DNA of 64,000 nucleotides from Acidobacteria bacterium UBA7540 (GCA_002478145.1 DLMI01000239.1:1-64000), one strand, 5' to 3'. Positions 25,504-34,966 are shown, counted from the stretch's first letter. Notes: generated from the sequence alone by a model not told the origin. A program made the numbers and translations.

Positions 25504-26589
25504 TTACCCAGGATTCACGGGGGAAACAGAGTCATCGGAGCGCATTTTCGCCATGTGGAGCCGGAAGCCACAGGAGTCGCGAACCCGCAGCTCGGGCATC
25601 AACTTTCTCACCACGCCCTGGCTGCGCTGGGTCGCGATCTTTTCCAGCAGCAATTTCGCCGCTTCGAAGCCTACCTGGTATTTGGGAAGTTCCACGGTGG
25701 TTAGGCGGGGGCGAAACAAGGCAAGCCAGGGGTAATCATCGAAGCTCACGAGTCCAAAATCCTCCGGGCACTGCAATCCCATTTCATCAGCGGCCTTCAG
25801 GAACCCCACCGTCATAAGATAGTTGGCAACGTAAACCCCATCCGGCCGCCGCGAAAGCAACGCATGCCCGCCCCGGTAGCCTGACTCGATACGGTAGTCT
25901 CCTTCCATCACCAGTTCCGGTTCGTACGGGAGCCCCTTCGCCTCCAGTGCATCTCGAAACCCCTGCCAGCGGGCTTTCCCATTGCTCACCTTGAGGGGCC
26001 CCCCCACCAGTCCGATCCGGCGATGACCGGCTCGCGCCAATTGGCAGACCGCCTCATAAGCGCCCCGATAGTCGTCAGTGATCACCGCGTCTTTGGTCAA
26101 CTTGGGGTAGGTGCGCATGAGAAGCACAAACGGCGTGTTCACCTCGGCGATCATTCGGCGCATAGACAGAGTAAAGTCCTGGGCCGTCTTGGTGAGCAAT
26201 ATCCCATCGACTCGCTTCGAAAGCAGCAATTCCAGCGCGCTTTCCTCTTTTTCCAGGGTGTCGTCGCTATTACAAAGCAACAGGTTGTAACCGTGCTTTT
26301 GTGCAGCATCCTCCGCGCCCCGGACGACCGAGGGGAAAAAGGGGTTGGCAATATCGGGGACGACCATGCCGATCGTGTACGTTCGTTGCTTGGCCAAGCT
26401 TCGGGCCAGCAGATTGGGTCGGTAGTGAAGCTCTTGAATGGCCGCTTCGACACGTTCGCGAAGTTTCTTGCCAACATGACTCTTCTTGTTGACGACCGCG
26501 GAAACGGTAAAGACCGAAACCCGAGCCGCTTGGGCTACATCATAAATACTAGCGGCTTTGTTGGGTTTCGGCCTCCTCGAATGTGTCAT
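25504..26589 (-). CDS. LacI-family transcriptional regulator of the iol cluster
   Basis: I choose ATG 26589, which has AGAGGAAG just upstream; ATG 26613 is an alternative. The N-terminal HTH is ASIYDVAQAARVSVFTVSAV with hinge RPNLLARSLAKQRT, and the periplasmic-binding-protein-like domain includes IGMVVPDIANPFFPSVVRGA, GHRRIGLVGG and FGLVSFDDYPWLALFRP. The protein has about 361 residues, a normal length. Matching palindromes at the promoters on both sides of the gene make it the likely repressor of iolB and the transaldolase gene. The inducer is probably an inositol intermediate, which is inference. Confidence 0.93.
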   Translation of the reverse strand: MTHSRRPKPNKAASIYDVAQAARVSVFTVSAVVNKKSHVGKKLRERVEAAIQELHYRPNLLARSLAKQRTYTIGMVVPDIANPFFPSVVRGAEDAAQKHGYNLLLCNSDDTLEKEESALELLLSKRVDGILLTKTAQDFTLSMRRMIAEVNTPFVLLMRTYPKLTKDAVITDDYRGAYEAVCQLARAGHRRIGLVGGPLKVSNGKARWQGFRDALEAKGLPYEPELVMEGDYRIESGYRGGHALLSRRPDGVYVANYLMTVGFLKAADEMGLQCPEDFGLVSFDDYPWLALFRPRLTTVELPKYQVGFEAAKLLLEKIATQRSQGVVRKLMPELRVRDSCGFRLHMAKMRSDDSVSPVNPG

Positions 26590-27364
26590 TCTTCCTCTAC
26601 TCGACCGAGCCATCAGGTTTCACGGAGCTTCGACTGCTTCCACACAGGAACGAATCCTCTTTGAGGAGAGGTAGTATAGCATCCGGGCAGCGCGGGAGAC
26701 CATCCGTGACCACCGCAGAGGTGTTACTGCCCCCGCGGTTTGTGGGTTTGGACGATTCATCCAGCGCAGAGCCGGCGGGGGATTCCAGGAGCATCGAAAG
26801 TTCCCCCGAGCGCTTGGCGGCGGGAAGCAGCGTCCCCAGGCGCCGCCCTTCGCGAGCGCGGTTGCTCCCACTGCCCCCACAGTCTCCCCATCGTACTAAT
26901 CAAGTCCGGGAAGAACTCGTCCTGCGGGCCGCGATTTCTTTGGCGAAACGTGCGAGGGGGGCCTTACGAAGGTTTCCGGGACTGTCGGAGGTGCCCTCTG
27001 GGGGTGCTAACCCCCGGCACAAAATTGCTGATCCTCCCTCACCCTGCGAATCCCTTGACACGATGCAGGAATTGATCATAATGCTCTAAGCGCTTAGCAG
27101 CCCCCAATGAGTGCACCATTGAGGATGGGACCAGACGAGCGGGAGGCTGACGGGCGGGGTGGTTCGGTCCGGCGAAGGACAGGGATGCGTGTTACGACTA
27201 TGCTCTGGAGAATTAATCTGGTTTTGTCGGATCGACAACTATGCTCGATGTATTCATCAGCGCTGTGGTAACTGGAGTGAACGCGCCCCGTTGCCAGACC
27301 ACGAATCAATGAATCCCGCCGCTGCTCCAGACGCTAGAAAGGAAATCACCATTGGAAGAAAGCC
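26590..27364. other. Intergenic region between lacI and the transaldolase gene
   Basis: No credible coding frame. It holds the plus-strand promoter/operator at 27055-27097 and a leader of about 270 bases before the transaldolase start. A lacI promoter should lie in the left part, but I cannot point to one. Confidence 0.5.
27055..27097 (+). promoter_or_regulatory. Transaldolase promoter with LacI-type operator
   Basis: TTGACA (27055-27060), 16 bp, CATAAT (27077-27082), then three bases and the perfect 12-bp palindrome CTAAGCGCTTAG (27086-27097) across the expected start point. The geometry equals that of the iolB promoter. Confidence 0.78.
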
Positions 27365-28456
27365 ATGAGTGACCGAACAGCCTACAAGAGCCCTTTGCAC
27401 GAGATGACCCAGACCACCCCCACCTGCCTATGGAACGACTCGGCATCGGTTCAGGAGTTGACCTACTCCCTCGAACACGGGGCGGTGGGAGCCACCTGCA
27501 ACCCGGTCATTGTGACGGAGGTGCTGAAGAAGGAAATGCACCTCTGGGAGAATCGCATTCGGCAATTGATCCGGCAAATGGCTACGGCTACGGAGGAAGA
27601 GATCGGTTGGAGGGTGGTAGAGGAGATGTCGGCCAGGGGGGCCGCACTTCTGAAGCCGATCTTCGATCAGAGCGGGGGGAAAAACGGCAGGCTTTCAATC
27701 CAAACTGACCCGCACTTCTACCGGAACTCGGAGGCCATCGTTGAGCAGGCAGTTCGCTTCAGCCAGCTCGCGCCGAACATGATTGTGAAAATCCCTGTGA
27801 CCCGGGCGGGCATTCCCGCCATCGAGGAAGCTACCTACAGGGGAGTGAGCATCAATGCCACGGTTTGCTTCAGCCTGCCGCAGTGCATTGCCGTGGCCGA
27901 AGCGCTGGAACGAGGCTTGCGGCGGCGAGAGAGCGAGGGTCTGGACATCGCCAGCATGGGGCCGGTGTGCACGATCATGGTGGGCAGGCTGGATGACTGG
28001 CTTAAGGTGGTAATGGAAAAGGAAAACATCACCACTGATCCCGGGTATCTGGAGTGGGCCGGCGTGGCCGTATTCAAGAAGACCTATCGCCTCTTCCGGG
28101 AGCGCGGCTACCGGGTCCGGCTCCTGTCGGCGGCCTTCCGCAATCACATGCATTGGAGCGAATTCATCGGAGGGGATGTGGTGATCTCCCCACCCTACAA
28201 ATGGCAGCTCCGGTATAACGCCAGCGACGTCGAGGTCGTGCCGCGCATCGACAAGCCGGTCGATCCAAAAATTGTGGAGGAATTGCTGCGGAAGTTTGAT
28301 GACTTCCGGCGGGCCTACGAAGAGGACGGGTTATCGCTCGACGACTTCGACGACTTTCCGCCCACCCGGCGCACCTTGCGCCAGTTCATCGGGGCTTGTC
28401 ACGAGCTGGCTGCCCAGATCCGGGAGTTCATGCTACCCAACCCTGACCAGAAGTAA
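27365..28456 (+). CDS. Transaldolase-family protein
   Basis: The 363-residue protein is a TIM-barrel aldolase of the transaldolase family. Visible motifs are TCLWNDSASVQEL with the first Asp, GAVGATCNPVIV, the Schiff-base Lys (about residue 142) in NMIVKIPVTRAGIPAIEEA and GVSINATVCFSLPQ. Late segments (VRLLSAAFRNHMHWSEFIGG) fit the family's phosphate-binding side. It is divergent from the inositol lacI gene and has the same operator as iolB. Since no iolJ aldolase is in the window, it may handle a sugar-phosphate cleavage step, but this is inference. GGAAGAAAG precedes the ATG. Confidence 0.88.
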   Translation: MSDRTAYKSPLHEMTQTTPTCLWNDSASVQELTYSLEHGAVGATCNPVIVTEVLKKEMHLWENRIRQLIRQMATATEEEIGWRVVEEMSARGAALLKPIFDQSGGKNGRLSIQTDPHFYRNSEAIVEQAVRFSQLAPNMIVKIPVTRAGIPAIEEATYRGVSINATVCFSLPQCIAVAEALERGLRRRESEGLDIASMGPVCTIMVGRLDDWLKVVMEKENITTDPGYLEWAGVAVFKKTYRLFRERGYRVRLLSAAFRNHMHWSEFIGGDVVISPPYKWQLRYNASDVEVVPRIDKPVDPKIVEELLRKFDDFRRAYEEDGLSLDDFDDFPPTRRTLRQFIGACHELAAQIREFMLPNPDQK

Positions 28457-28566
28457 ATATCCCCCAGGCAAAGCCGGGGTATCTCCCCACGGAATAGAAG
28501 GGTCCTGGTAGCCACGTCGCGGTTGCCACTCCCTCCCGGAAATCATCGCCCTTCGTCATGCAACCT

Positions 28567-29853
28567 TCAAGAAAATCGAGTGTATTTCCAAAGGAGCCAG
28601 CCGCATCCGACCAGAAAAGCCAGCATGGCGAGCACGAGCGCCGCAATCCAGGTTGCGGCCATGGCGAGGGGGGGGTGGGTCGCGCAACGGGCCAGCCAAA
28701 CAAAAGCATCAGTAGCCAGAGCAACGATCAAATAGTCCCACCACCGGCGACCGTGCGTAACCATCCCCAGCGGGTCCTTCCCCAACTGGGCTGAGGCCGT
28801 CACTTCCAGATCCAGCCCGTAGCGGTCGCACTCGCGTGCCATCACTTCACGAACTGCCGCCTGCTCGCTTTCCGGCGCCACGGCGCTGCTGATGGCGACA
28901 GCTCCCGCGATTATGATCAGGGAGCCCATGATGATCTGGGCCTGAGCGGGCTTTCCGAAGCTGGAAAGTTCACCAAACACTAGTGCGGCCCACGCCAGGC
29001 CCCAAAGCTGGTTGGTGTTGGAAAGTGGGATGCCCCGGCCAATGCCAATATACTTGGCGGCATATTGTTGAAACAAATCACCCAAGACCCAGCAGAACCC
29101 GCCGAGAAACAGCCAGAAGAGGACGGGACGTGCTGCCGCCACAGTCCCCAAGACCGGCCTGATGCCGCCCAGAAACACCACGGCGAGAGCGCCGGTGGTC
29201 GCGAGTTCGCCCACCGTAAACACGGTGACAAAGGAGAGTGGATTCATTCCGCTCAGATAGGCCTTGCGGTAGGGAATGTACATCGTTCCCCACAGCAGAC
29301 CGGCGCCGAGCGCGGCCAGGATGCCCGGGACCAGCCGGTGCGGCGCCCCGCCGGCTCGGTGCGCGGAAGCCAACCCCAGCAGCGTCGCGCCGAAAACCAC
29401 GGCCCCGGCCCCGCCCAGCACTTTGGCTGTGGTTTTCCAGACGCGGCCACGCAGTTCCCGGAACAGGAACCAGCCCCAAAAAATACCGACCAACGAATTG
29501 GTGTTCCAAAGTGGAAAGGCGACGGACAAACCCACGTCGCGAATCGCAAAAACCGTCAGGGTATTGGCCACGCCCCACAAGGCGCCGGCGAGGATGGCCC
29601 AAACCATCAGGTGCGCTCTCTCCCTGAGGTCGAGGAAGACATAACTAGTGCCTTTCAAGACTACCGGAAGGGTCCAGCGGGCCACGAACACGCCGCTCAC
29701 CATACAAAGCGATATCAGGAACGGCGAGAGCCCCAAGGTCACCAGCTTGGTGGGCGCTTCCGCGCCACCCAGCCACGCGCCCGCCGCCAAGCCGCATACT
29801 ACCCCCAGCATGTGAAGGGAACGCGCTGTGGGCATCGAACGTGTTGTTTCCAA
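28567..29853 (-). CDS. GRP-family sugar transporter (RhaT-like), copy 2
   Basis: The 428-residue protein has about ten membrane segments of the drug/metabolite transporter fold, with EAPTKLVTLGLSPFLISL, LWGVANTLTVFAIRDVGLSV, FPLWNTNSLVGIFWGWFLF and IPLSNTNQLWGLAWAALVFG. These repeated NTN-containing helices typify the glucose/ribose porter and rhamnose symporter group. A cytoplasmic insert near residues 340-375 separates the last two helices. The start is TTG 29853 after GAGGTAAC, or ATG six codons later. It is a paralogue of the gene at 30229-31521 and probably imports inositol or a related polyol. Confidence 0.88.
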   Translation of the reverse strand: METTRSMPTARSLHMLGVVCGLAAGAWLGGAEAPTKLVTLGLSPFLISLCMVSGVFVARWTLPVVLKGTSYVFLDLRERAHLMVWAILAGALWGVANTLTVFAIRDVGLSVAFPLWNTNSLVGIFWGWFLFRELRGRVWKTTAKVLGGAGAVVFGATLLGLASAHRAGGAPHRLVPGILAALGAGLLWGTMYIPYRKAYLSGMNPLSFVTVFTVGELATTGALAVVFLGGIRPVLGTVAAARPVLFWLFLGGFCWVLGDLFQQYAAKYIGIGRGIPLSNTNQLWGLAWAALVFGELSSFGKPAQAQIIMGSLIIIAGAVAISSAVAPESEQAAVREVMARECDRYGLDLEVTASAQLGKDPLGMVTHGRRWWDYLIVALATDAFVWLARCATHPPLAMAATWIAALVLAMLAFLVGCGWLLWKYTRFS

Positions 29854-29866
29854 AGAAGTTACCTCG

Positions 29867-29941
29867 TCAGTGGACGTAGATCAGCAGCAGCACCCCCAGC
29901 ACGAGCACGGATAGAGGGATCCAGAAGTGGCCGTCGGTCAA
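29867..29941 (-). CDS. Possible 24-residue membrane peptide
   Basis: From a TTG at 29941 the frame encodes a short peptide, TDGHFWIPLSVLVLGVLLLIYVH after the start, that is almost one membrane helix and stops 13 bases before the next transporter gene. AAGG lies upstream. The clean single-helix composition and its place inside the transporter operon suggest a small accessory subunit, but the start is weak and no homologue could be tested. Confidence 0.32.
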   Translation of the reverse strand: MTDGHFWIPLSVLVLGVLLLIYVH

Positions 29942-30020
29942 TATCGCCTTGGCGGTTGATCTTCTCAAAGGGAACCTCCAGAAGCCGGATGGTGGCCAGA
30001 CAAGTCGAGCGCTGAACCTG

Positions 30021-30224
30021 CTATGCCTGACGGCGCATAGCGGGAACCAAGTAAGGCTGCTGGTTGCCGTGGTGCCCGCGAATTTCCTCCAGCCGCACGG
30101 CGCGGTGCTCATCGTGCGACTTGCGGGCCGCTGCCGCTTCGCTTTTCGCGCCTCGCCCCGCCGCGGCCGCAAGCTGCGACTGCTGGGAGCCCACGGCCTC
30201 ATCCGAAAACTGTCCGGCGGTCAT
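30021..30224 (-). CDS. Small charged protein between the two transporter genes
   Basis: A 67-residue frame starting five bases after the stop of the first transporter. It is hydrophilic and helical (QLAAAAGRGAKSEAAAARKS, HDEHRAVRLEEIRGHHGN), with no membrane segment. Spacing supports translation within the operon. I do not recognise a family. Confidence 0.4.
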   Translation of the reverse strand: MTAGQFSDEAVGSQQSQLAAAAGRGAKSEAAAARKSHDEHRAVRLEEIRGHHGNQQPYLVPAMRRQA

Positions 30225-30228
30225 GGAC

Positions 30229-31521
30229 CTAGGTGAACCGAGTAACCCTCCAGAGAGTAACTCCCCCCCCCACCAAAACCAGCAGCATAGCTGAGGTGAG
30301 CGCGGCGAGCCAGCCCCAATGGAGCTCCATGGCGGGAACGCTAGCCATCAAAGCAAAGGCAACAAATATTGAGGTGGCCCCTCCGATCAAGAGCCAATCG
30401 ACCAATCCCCGTCCCTGGCTCCGGGCATTCATTTCCTTGCCCTCCATACGCGAGGCTACATATAAAGGCGCGATGCCGTAAAGGTCGCTCTCCCGCTGGG
30501 CTGCCTCTTTCCAGCTCGAGTACTCCCCCTGCGTCGCGGATGAAAATGCAATCGCGACTGCGCCCGCCGCCATAAGCAGCGATCCCCCTATCACCTGCGC
30601 GTACACCCCCCGCCCCAGGCCGTGCAGCTCACCAAAAACCAGGATGGCCCAAAGCAGGCCCCACAACTGGTTGGTGTTGGACAAAGGAATACCGCGACTG
30701 ATTCCTACGTATTTCGCGGCGTAGTTCTGAAACAAATCACCCACCACCCACATGAATCCACCGAGCAGCGGCCAGAAGGCCACATTCCGGCTCCTGACCA
30801 ACTCGTGCCAGAAAGGCTGCAATCCACCCGTGAAAGTGACCGCCAACACTGTCATGGTCACGATCTCCCCAAACGTGAAGATGGTGACAAATGTGAGCGG
30901 GTTCATGCCGGTGATGTAGGCTTTTCGGTAAGGGATGTACATCGACCCGAGGACGGCGCCTGCGCCCAACGCGGCCACCACACCGCGCACAGCATGGTCG
31001 TGATGGGCTTGAGACGTGGAAGCCAGAGATAACAGCACCGCACCTCCGAAGAGCACAAGGGCTCCCCCTAATACTCCAACCCAGCGCACCCAACCTGCGC
31101 GGTGCAATTCCTTGAACAGTAAAATGCCCCATAGAATGCCGATCAGGCTGTTGGAGTTCCACAGGGAGAACGCAATGCTGAGGCCAATGTCTCGTACCGC
31201 CAGGATGGTCAGGGTGTTCCCCACCGCCCAAAGACACCCCGCCAAAAGTCCCCAGACGACTAGGTGGGGAACTTGTCGCAAGTCCGAACCGATGTCGGAA
31301 GTTCCGCGGACCAATGCCGGCACGCTCCAGCGCGAAATGAAAGCTCCAAGAACCATCATGAAGGAAATCACAAAGGGAGAGACGGCTACGGTTACCAGTT
31401 TGGTCGGCGCCTCAGCCGCAGCCAGCCACAGCGCAGCAGAGAAACCGCACATTACGCCGAGTGTCTGGAGCTTGCGCTGGCGCGAACGTTCGGACAAACT
31501 CGCAGTGATGAGCGAACCCAA
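30229..31521 (-). CDS. GRP-family sugar transporter (RhaT-like), copy 1
   Basis: A 430-residue, roughly ten-helix permease that parallels the second copy throughout (EAPTKLVTVAVSPFVISFMM, VGNTLTILAVRDIGLSIAFS, LWNSNSLIGILWGILLFKEL, IPLSNTNQLWGLLWAILVFG). AGGAGG lies nine bases before TTG 31521; an ATG inside the Shine-Dalgarno region is out of frame. Tandem paralogues in an inositol operon suggest two related substrates or a two-subunit transporter. Confidence 0.88.
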   Translation of the reverse strand: MGSLITASLSERSRQRKLQTLGVMCGFSAALWLAAAEAPTKLVTVAVSPFVISFMMVLGAFISRWSVPALVRGTSDIGSDLRQVPHLVVWGLLAGCLWAVGNTLTILAVRDIGLSIAFSLWNSNSLIGILWGILLFKELHRAGWVRWVGVLGGALVLFGGAVLLSLASTSQAHHDHAVRGVVAALGAGAVLGSMYIPYRKAYITGMNPLTFVTIFTFGEIVTMTVLAVTFTGGLQPFWHELVRSRNVAFWPLLGGFMWVVGDLFQNYAAKYVGISRGIPLSNTNQLWGLLWAILVFGELHGLGRGVYAQVIGGSLLMAAGAVAIAFSSATQGEYSSWKEAAQRESDLYGIAPLYVASRMEGKEMNARSQGRGLVDWLLIGGATSIFVAFALMASVPAMELHWGWLAALTSAMLLVLVGGGVTLWRVTRFT

Positions 31522-31894
31522 GCTTTCATACCTCCTTGCAATTCGTTTGGATCAGACGCGACAGAAACATTGCCCCTCAGGGACAGCGCAGAGAGCGGAC
31601 ACGAGGGTCGCGGTTCCCACCTGACGCCCTCGGCAAATATCCCCAGACGCAGACTCGAAATGTCGTTGCCTTGGACGTGGCCCCTTCTTCCGTCGAGAAG
31701 ATACTGTTGTCGATCGGATGTTTCTTAACGACGGAGAAACCCAGAAGGCACACGGAGGTAATATCACAAATGAGGTGATCGCCGACACAACTGTTGTTGG
31801 GCTGGGTTTGTGCAACCCCTCGATTTATTGGTGGTGATGAGAAAGAAGCTCCCGTCCTCCGGCTGCACCCCCGTGGATTCTTCATGCGTGGGCA
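31522..31894. other. Intergenic region upstream of the transporter genes
   Basis: No gene in any frame. The two transporter genes may have their own promoter here. I found neither a clear -35/-10 pair nor a copy of the CTAANCGNTTAG operator. Confidence 0.4.
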
Positions 31895-32908
31895 CTACGC
31901 CATGCTGACTTCGACCGGTCGATTCTCCTTAAGAGATATGGTTGCAGCCAGACTTACCCGCATCGCAGCGACACCGTCCGCACCCGTGACCGAAGGCTGC
32001 CGACCCTGTAATACGTTATCCACAAAATCCTGGATTTGAGCAACGTAGGCCTTTTCAAAGCGTTGCATGAAGTATGGTACGACGTCATGTGTGATTCCTT
32101 CCTTGGTCATGACGAGAATCGGCGTTTCCCGGAAATAACCGATCTGTATGGACCCTTTTGTCCCCCAGATTTCACAGCGAATGTCGTAGCCGAAGACAGC
32201 GTTTCGGCTTAGCTGCACGACACCCAAGGCTCCGCTTCCGAAGACCATATTGATGACTGCATTGTCGATATCGCCAATCGCTTTCATCTCGGGATACGCC
32301 AATGTGCAACCGATGGCATACACGCTCTTGACATCCCCCATAAACATCCGTCCCACATCAAAATCGTGAATCCCCATGTCAGCAATCATCCCGCCGCTGA
32401 CTTTAGGGTCACAGAATTCGAGCGGCGGACGAAAGGGATCCCGCGAAGTCGATTGGAAGAGCACGGGAGTGCCAATTTCCCCCGCCGCAACCTTCTTCTT
32501 CGCCGCAACATATCCCGCGTCAAAACGTCGTTGAAACGCGGCCTGGAAAAACACACCCGTGGCTGCAACTGCCTGGAGCACTTGCTCGGCTTCTTGCAGC
32601 GAAGTGGACATCGGCTTTTCGCAAAAAATAGCCTTCCCACTTCTCGCTGCATCGATGACAATCGCTCCATGCTGGCTTGTGGGAGTCACGACAATCACGG
32701 CAGTTACATCTTTGTCCTTGAGCAAGTCACGGTGATCCTTATACCATTTGGGGACGTCGTATTCTCTCGCAAACGCTTCCGCAACATCTGCTTGGGTATC
32801 TGCCACCGCCACGAGTCGCGCATTCGGTACGCATTGGGCGAGATTGGTTGCATACACGCGGCCCATTCGCCCCAGACCAACGACGCCAACGTTCAGACGA
32901 CTTTTCAT
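31895..32908 (-). CDS. Gfo/Idh/MocA oxidoreductase, inositol 2-dehydrogenase-like
   Basis: A 337-residue cytoplasmic NAD-dependent dehydrogenase. It has a Rossmann motif GVVGLGRMGRVYA, the loop AIFCEKPMSTS with the conserved Lys, FQRRFDAGY and the catalytic-domain segment GGMIADMGIHDFDVGRMF with His and Asp. It is a close paralogue of the next gene upstream. One of the two likely oxidises myo-inositol and the other an isomer or the ketone, as in organisms with paired iolG/iolX-type genes. AAGGAG precedes the start and the gap to its neighbour is 15 bases. Confidence 0.88.
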   Translation of the reverse strand: MKSRLNVGVVGLGRMGRVYATNLAQCVPNARLVAVADTQADVAEAFAREYDVPKWYKDHRDLLKDKDVTAVIVVTPTSQHGAIVIDAARSGKAIFCEKPMSTSLQEAEQVLQAVAATGVFFQAAFQRRFDAGYVAAKKKVAAGEIGTPVLFQSTSRDPFRPPLEFCDPKVSGGMIADMGIHDFDVGRMFMGDVKSVYAIGCTLAYPEMKAIGDIDNAVINMVFGSGALGVVQLSRNAVFGYDIRCEIWGTKGSIQIGYFRETPILVMTKEGITHDVVPYFMQRFEKAYVAQIQDFVDNVLQGRQPSVTGADGVAAMRVSLAATISLKENRPVEVSMA

Positions 32909-32923
32909 CTCGATGCACTCCTT

Positions 32924-33943
32924 TTAATGGATTTCACTTAACTTGACCGACCTGTTTTCTTTTACCGATTTCGCAGCGGCCAACCCGATCGCCACAGCCA
33001 TGAGACAATCATTTCCGGTCACCGGGACTGGCTTGTTCTCCCGAACCGAATCGACGAAGGCTTGCATCTCCCTCAAATACGATTCCGTGTATCGCTCCAT
33101 AAAGAAGTTCAGTGGCAACGACGAGTGGGTACCTGTCCGGTCGAGGCAGATATGACTGTCGGGAGCGTTGTTGGCGACCGTGACCATACCTTCGGAACCA
33201 AACACCTCGACGCGCTGGTCGTAGCCATAGACAGCTTTTCGGCTGTTGTCGATCGTTCCCAGAGCGCCGTTTGCGAACGTCAGCGTCACAACGGCCGTAT
33301 CCCAATCGCCGGCTTTCTCGAATACCGGGTCCACCAGGACAGTCGCCCGGGCGTACACTTCGGTGACGTCGCTTCCCATCAAATAGCGGGCCATATCGAA
33401 ATCGTGGATGGTCATGTCCAGGAAGATCCCACCGGACGCACGTATATAGGCTTCCGGAGGAGGCGATGGGTCGCGGCTGGTGATCTTGAGAACGTGGGGT
33501 TCTCCGATTCCGCCGGATTTGACGATTTCACGTACTTTTAGGAAATTGGGGTCGAACCGCCGGTTGAACCCGATCTGCAACTGGACCCCGAACCTTTTCA
33601 CCGCTGCCAGGGCCCGATCGATCTTTTCCAGGCGATGGTCGATCGGCTTCTCGCAGAAGATGTGTTTGCCCGCGCCTGCCGCCGCCACGATCAGATCTGC
33701 GTGCGTATCGGTCGACGAACAAATCAGCACGGCCTCGATCTCGGGGTCCGCGAGGACCTCCTCAGCGCTCTCGGTTACTCGCGGGATGCCGTAGCGCGTG
33801 GCAACTTCCTCTGCCGCCGGGCGGTTGATGTCCGCGATAATCAGCGCCTTTGCCTCGGGCAATCGGAAGGCAAGGGTCTCAGCGTGCACGGCCCCGATCC
33901 TCCCGGCTCCGATGATACCGATATGAAGTTTAGGTTTGCTCAT
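32924..33943 (-). CDS. iolG: Inositol 2-dehydrogenase
   Basis: A 339-residue Gfo/Idh/MocA protein. Its motifs are GIIGAGRIGAVHAETLA, ICSSTDTHADLI, HIFCEKPIDHRLE, IGFNRRFDPNF and GGIFLDMTIHDFDMARYL, the pattern of IolG enzymes that oxidise myo-inositol to 2-keto-myo-inositol. GGAGG lies upstream of ATG 33943. It lies 22 bases after iolE in the same operon, so the functional name is well supported by context. Confidence 0.9.
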   Translation of the reverse strand: MSKPKLHIGIIGAGRIGAVHAETLAFRLPEAKALIIADINRPAAEEVATRYGIPRVTESAEEVLADPEIEAVLICSSTDTHADLIVAAAGAGKHIFCEKPIDHRLEKIDRALAAVKRFGVQLQIGFNRRFDPNFLKVREIVKSGGIGEPHVLKITSRDPSPPPEAYIRASGGIFLDMTIHDFDMARYLMGSDVTEVYARATVLVDPVFEKAGDWDTAVVTLTFANGALGTIDNSRKAVYGYDQRVEVFGSEGMVTVANNAPDSHICLDRTGTHSSLPLNFFMERYTESYLREMQAFVDSVRENKPVPVTGNDCLMAVAIGLAAAKSVKENRSVKLSEIH

Positions 33944-33965
33944 TGTGGTCCTCCTGGGTCAAAAG

Positions 33966-34892
33966 TCACGCGTAGTTTGGCTCGATCGACCGCAGGTAAT
34001 CCCGGTTGCGCCGCGCGCTCTCCTTCGGCGTGCCCATTCCGGGCAGGACGTCCTGCTCGACTAGCGTGTACCCGTCGTAACGGTTGGCCTTCAGCCAGCG
34101 CAGTACCGCGGGGAAGTCCACCGAGCCCTTACCTAATTCGCAAAAGACGCCGTGTCGCAGCGCCTGGAAGTAGTCCCAATGTTCTGCTCGCGCCCGGCCA
34201 GCCACCTCCGGGTGGCAATCCTTAAAGTGGATGTACCACACCCGCTCCTGGAAGCGTTCCAGCCCCTTGACCACGTCGCTCGCGGCCGCCCCGTAAGCGT
34301 AGTGCCCGCAATCAAACACCAGCCCCACCAATTCCGGGTCGGTCAGTTCCAGAAAGCAAGCGATCTCTTCCGGCGTCTCGACATAGCCAGCGCAGTGATG
34401 GTGAAAGACCGTACGCAGTCCTGTCTCCGCGCGCACCGCGCCGGCCACTTTATTCGCACCCTCGGCAAAGGTTTTCCATTCCGCGGGACTCAAGCCCAGT
34501 TCAGCGGTGATTCGACCGGCGTTGCGGGTGCGTTCGGGGACGGAGCCATTGTTGTCCGCCAGCACCAGGTAGGGTTTCGGGTCCGTGGCCACGGCCGCCA
34601 GCAGCCGCGCGGTCTTGAGCGCGCTCGCCACACCCGCTCCGTGCGCAGCCGGGTCTTTCAAAGTCACAGGCACAAACGCCCCCAGCATCACCAAGCCGCG
34701 TCGACTCAGTTCGGATCTGAGCGCGGCGGGGTCGGTGGGCATATATCCCCAGTCGCCCAGTTCTGTCCCGGTGTAACCTGTTTCGGCCAACTCGTCCAGC
34801 ATGCGGCCGTACGGGATCTGTTCCGCTTGGGCTTCCTCAAACTCCAGCGTGCCCCAGGAACAAGGGGCGTTCCCCACACGCAATGCTGCCAT
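33966..34892 (-). CDS. iolE: Inosose dehydratase-like sugar phosphate isomerase/epimerase
   Basis: ATG 34892 ([14 protein letters not shown]) has GGGAGGAGAG just upstream; the longer frame to 35111 is rejected. The 308-residue TIM-barrel protein of the xylose-isomerase-like group has the IolE opening [27 protein letters not shown] and the metal-site stretches [36 protein letters not shown] and GYTLVEQD. It dehydrates 2-keto-myo-inositol to the trihydroxycyclohexanedione used by IolD. Confidence 0.9.
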   Translation of the reverse strand: MAALRVGNAPCSWGTLEFEEAQAEQIPYGRMLDELAETGYTGTELGDWGYMPTDPAALRSELSRRGLVMLGAFVPVTLKDPAAHGAGVASALKTARLLAAVATDPKPYLVLADNNGSVPERTRNAGRITAELGLSPAEWKTFAEGANKVAGAVRAETGLRTVFHHHCAGYVETPEEIACFLELTDPELVGLVFDCGHYAYGAAASDVVKGLERFQERVWYIHFKDCHPEVAGRARAEHWDYFQALRHGVFCELGKGSVDFPAVLRWLKANRYDGYTLVEQDVLPGMGTPKESARRNRDYLRSIEPNYA

Positions 34893-34939
34893 GATCTCTC
34901 CTCCCGGCTTGCGGGCTGACCCCGCCGTCCCGCCGGCTC

Positions 34940-34966
34940 CACGCGCCGGCAGGATGCCGGCGCGTG
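34940..34966. repeat. Perfect 12-bp hairpin between iolA and iolE
   Basis: CACGCGCCGGCA, a 3-base loop and TGCCGGCGCGTG. It lies in the 118-base gap of the operon. No T-run follows, so it is more likely an mRNA-stabilising or REP-type element than a terminator. Confidence 0.65.

Noticed and set aside
26583..27089. 168-residue plus-strand frame upstream of the transaldolase gene
   Set aside because: Low-complexity Ser/Arg/Pro content, and it overlaps the promoter/operator.
28456..28566. Possible bidirectional terminator between transaldolase and transporter genes
   Set aside because: Only a 4-bp stem was found and no T-run follows.
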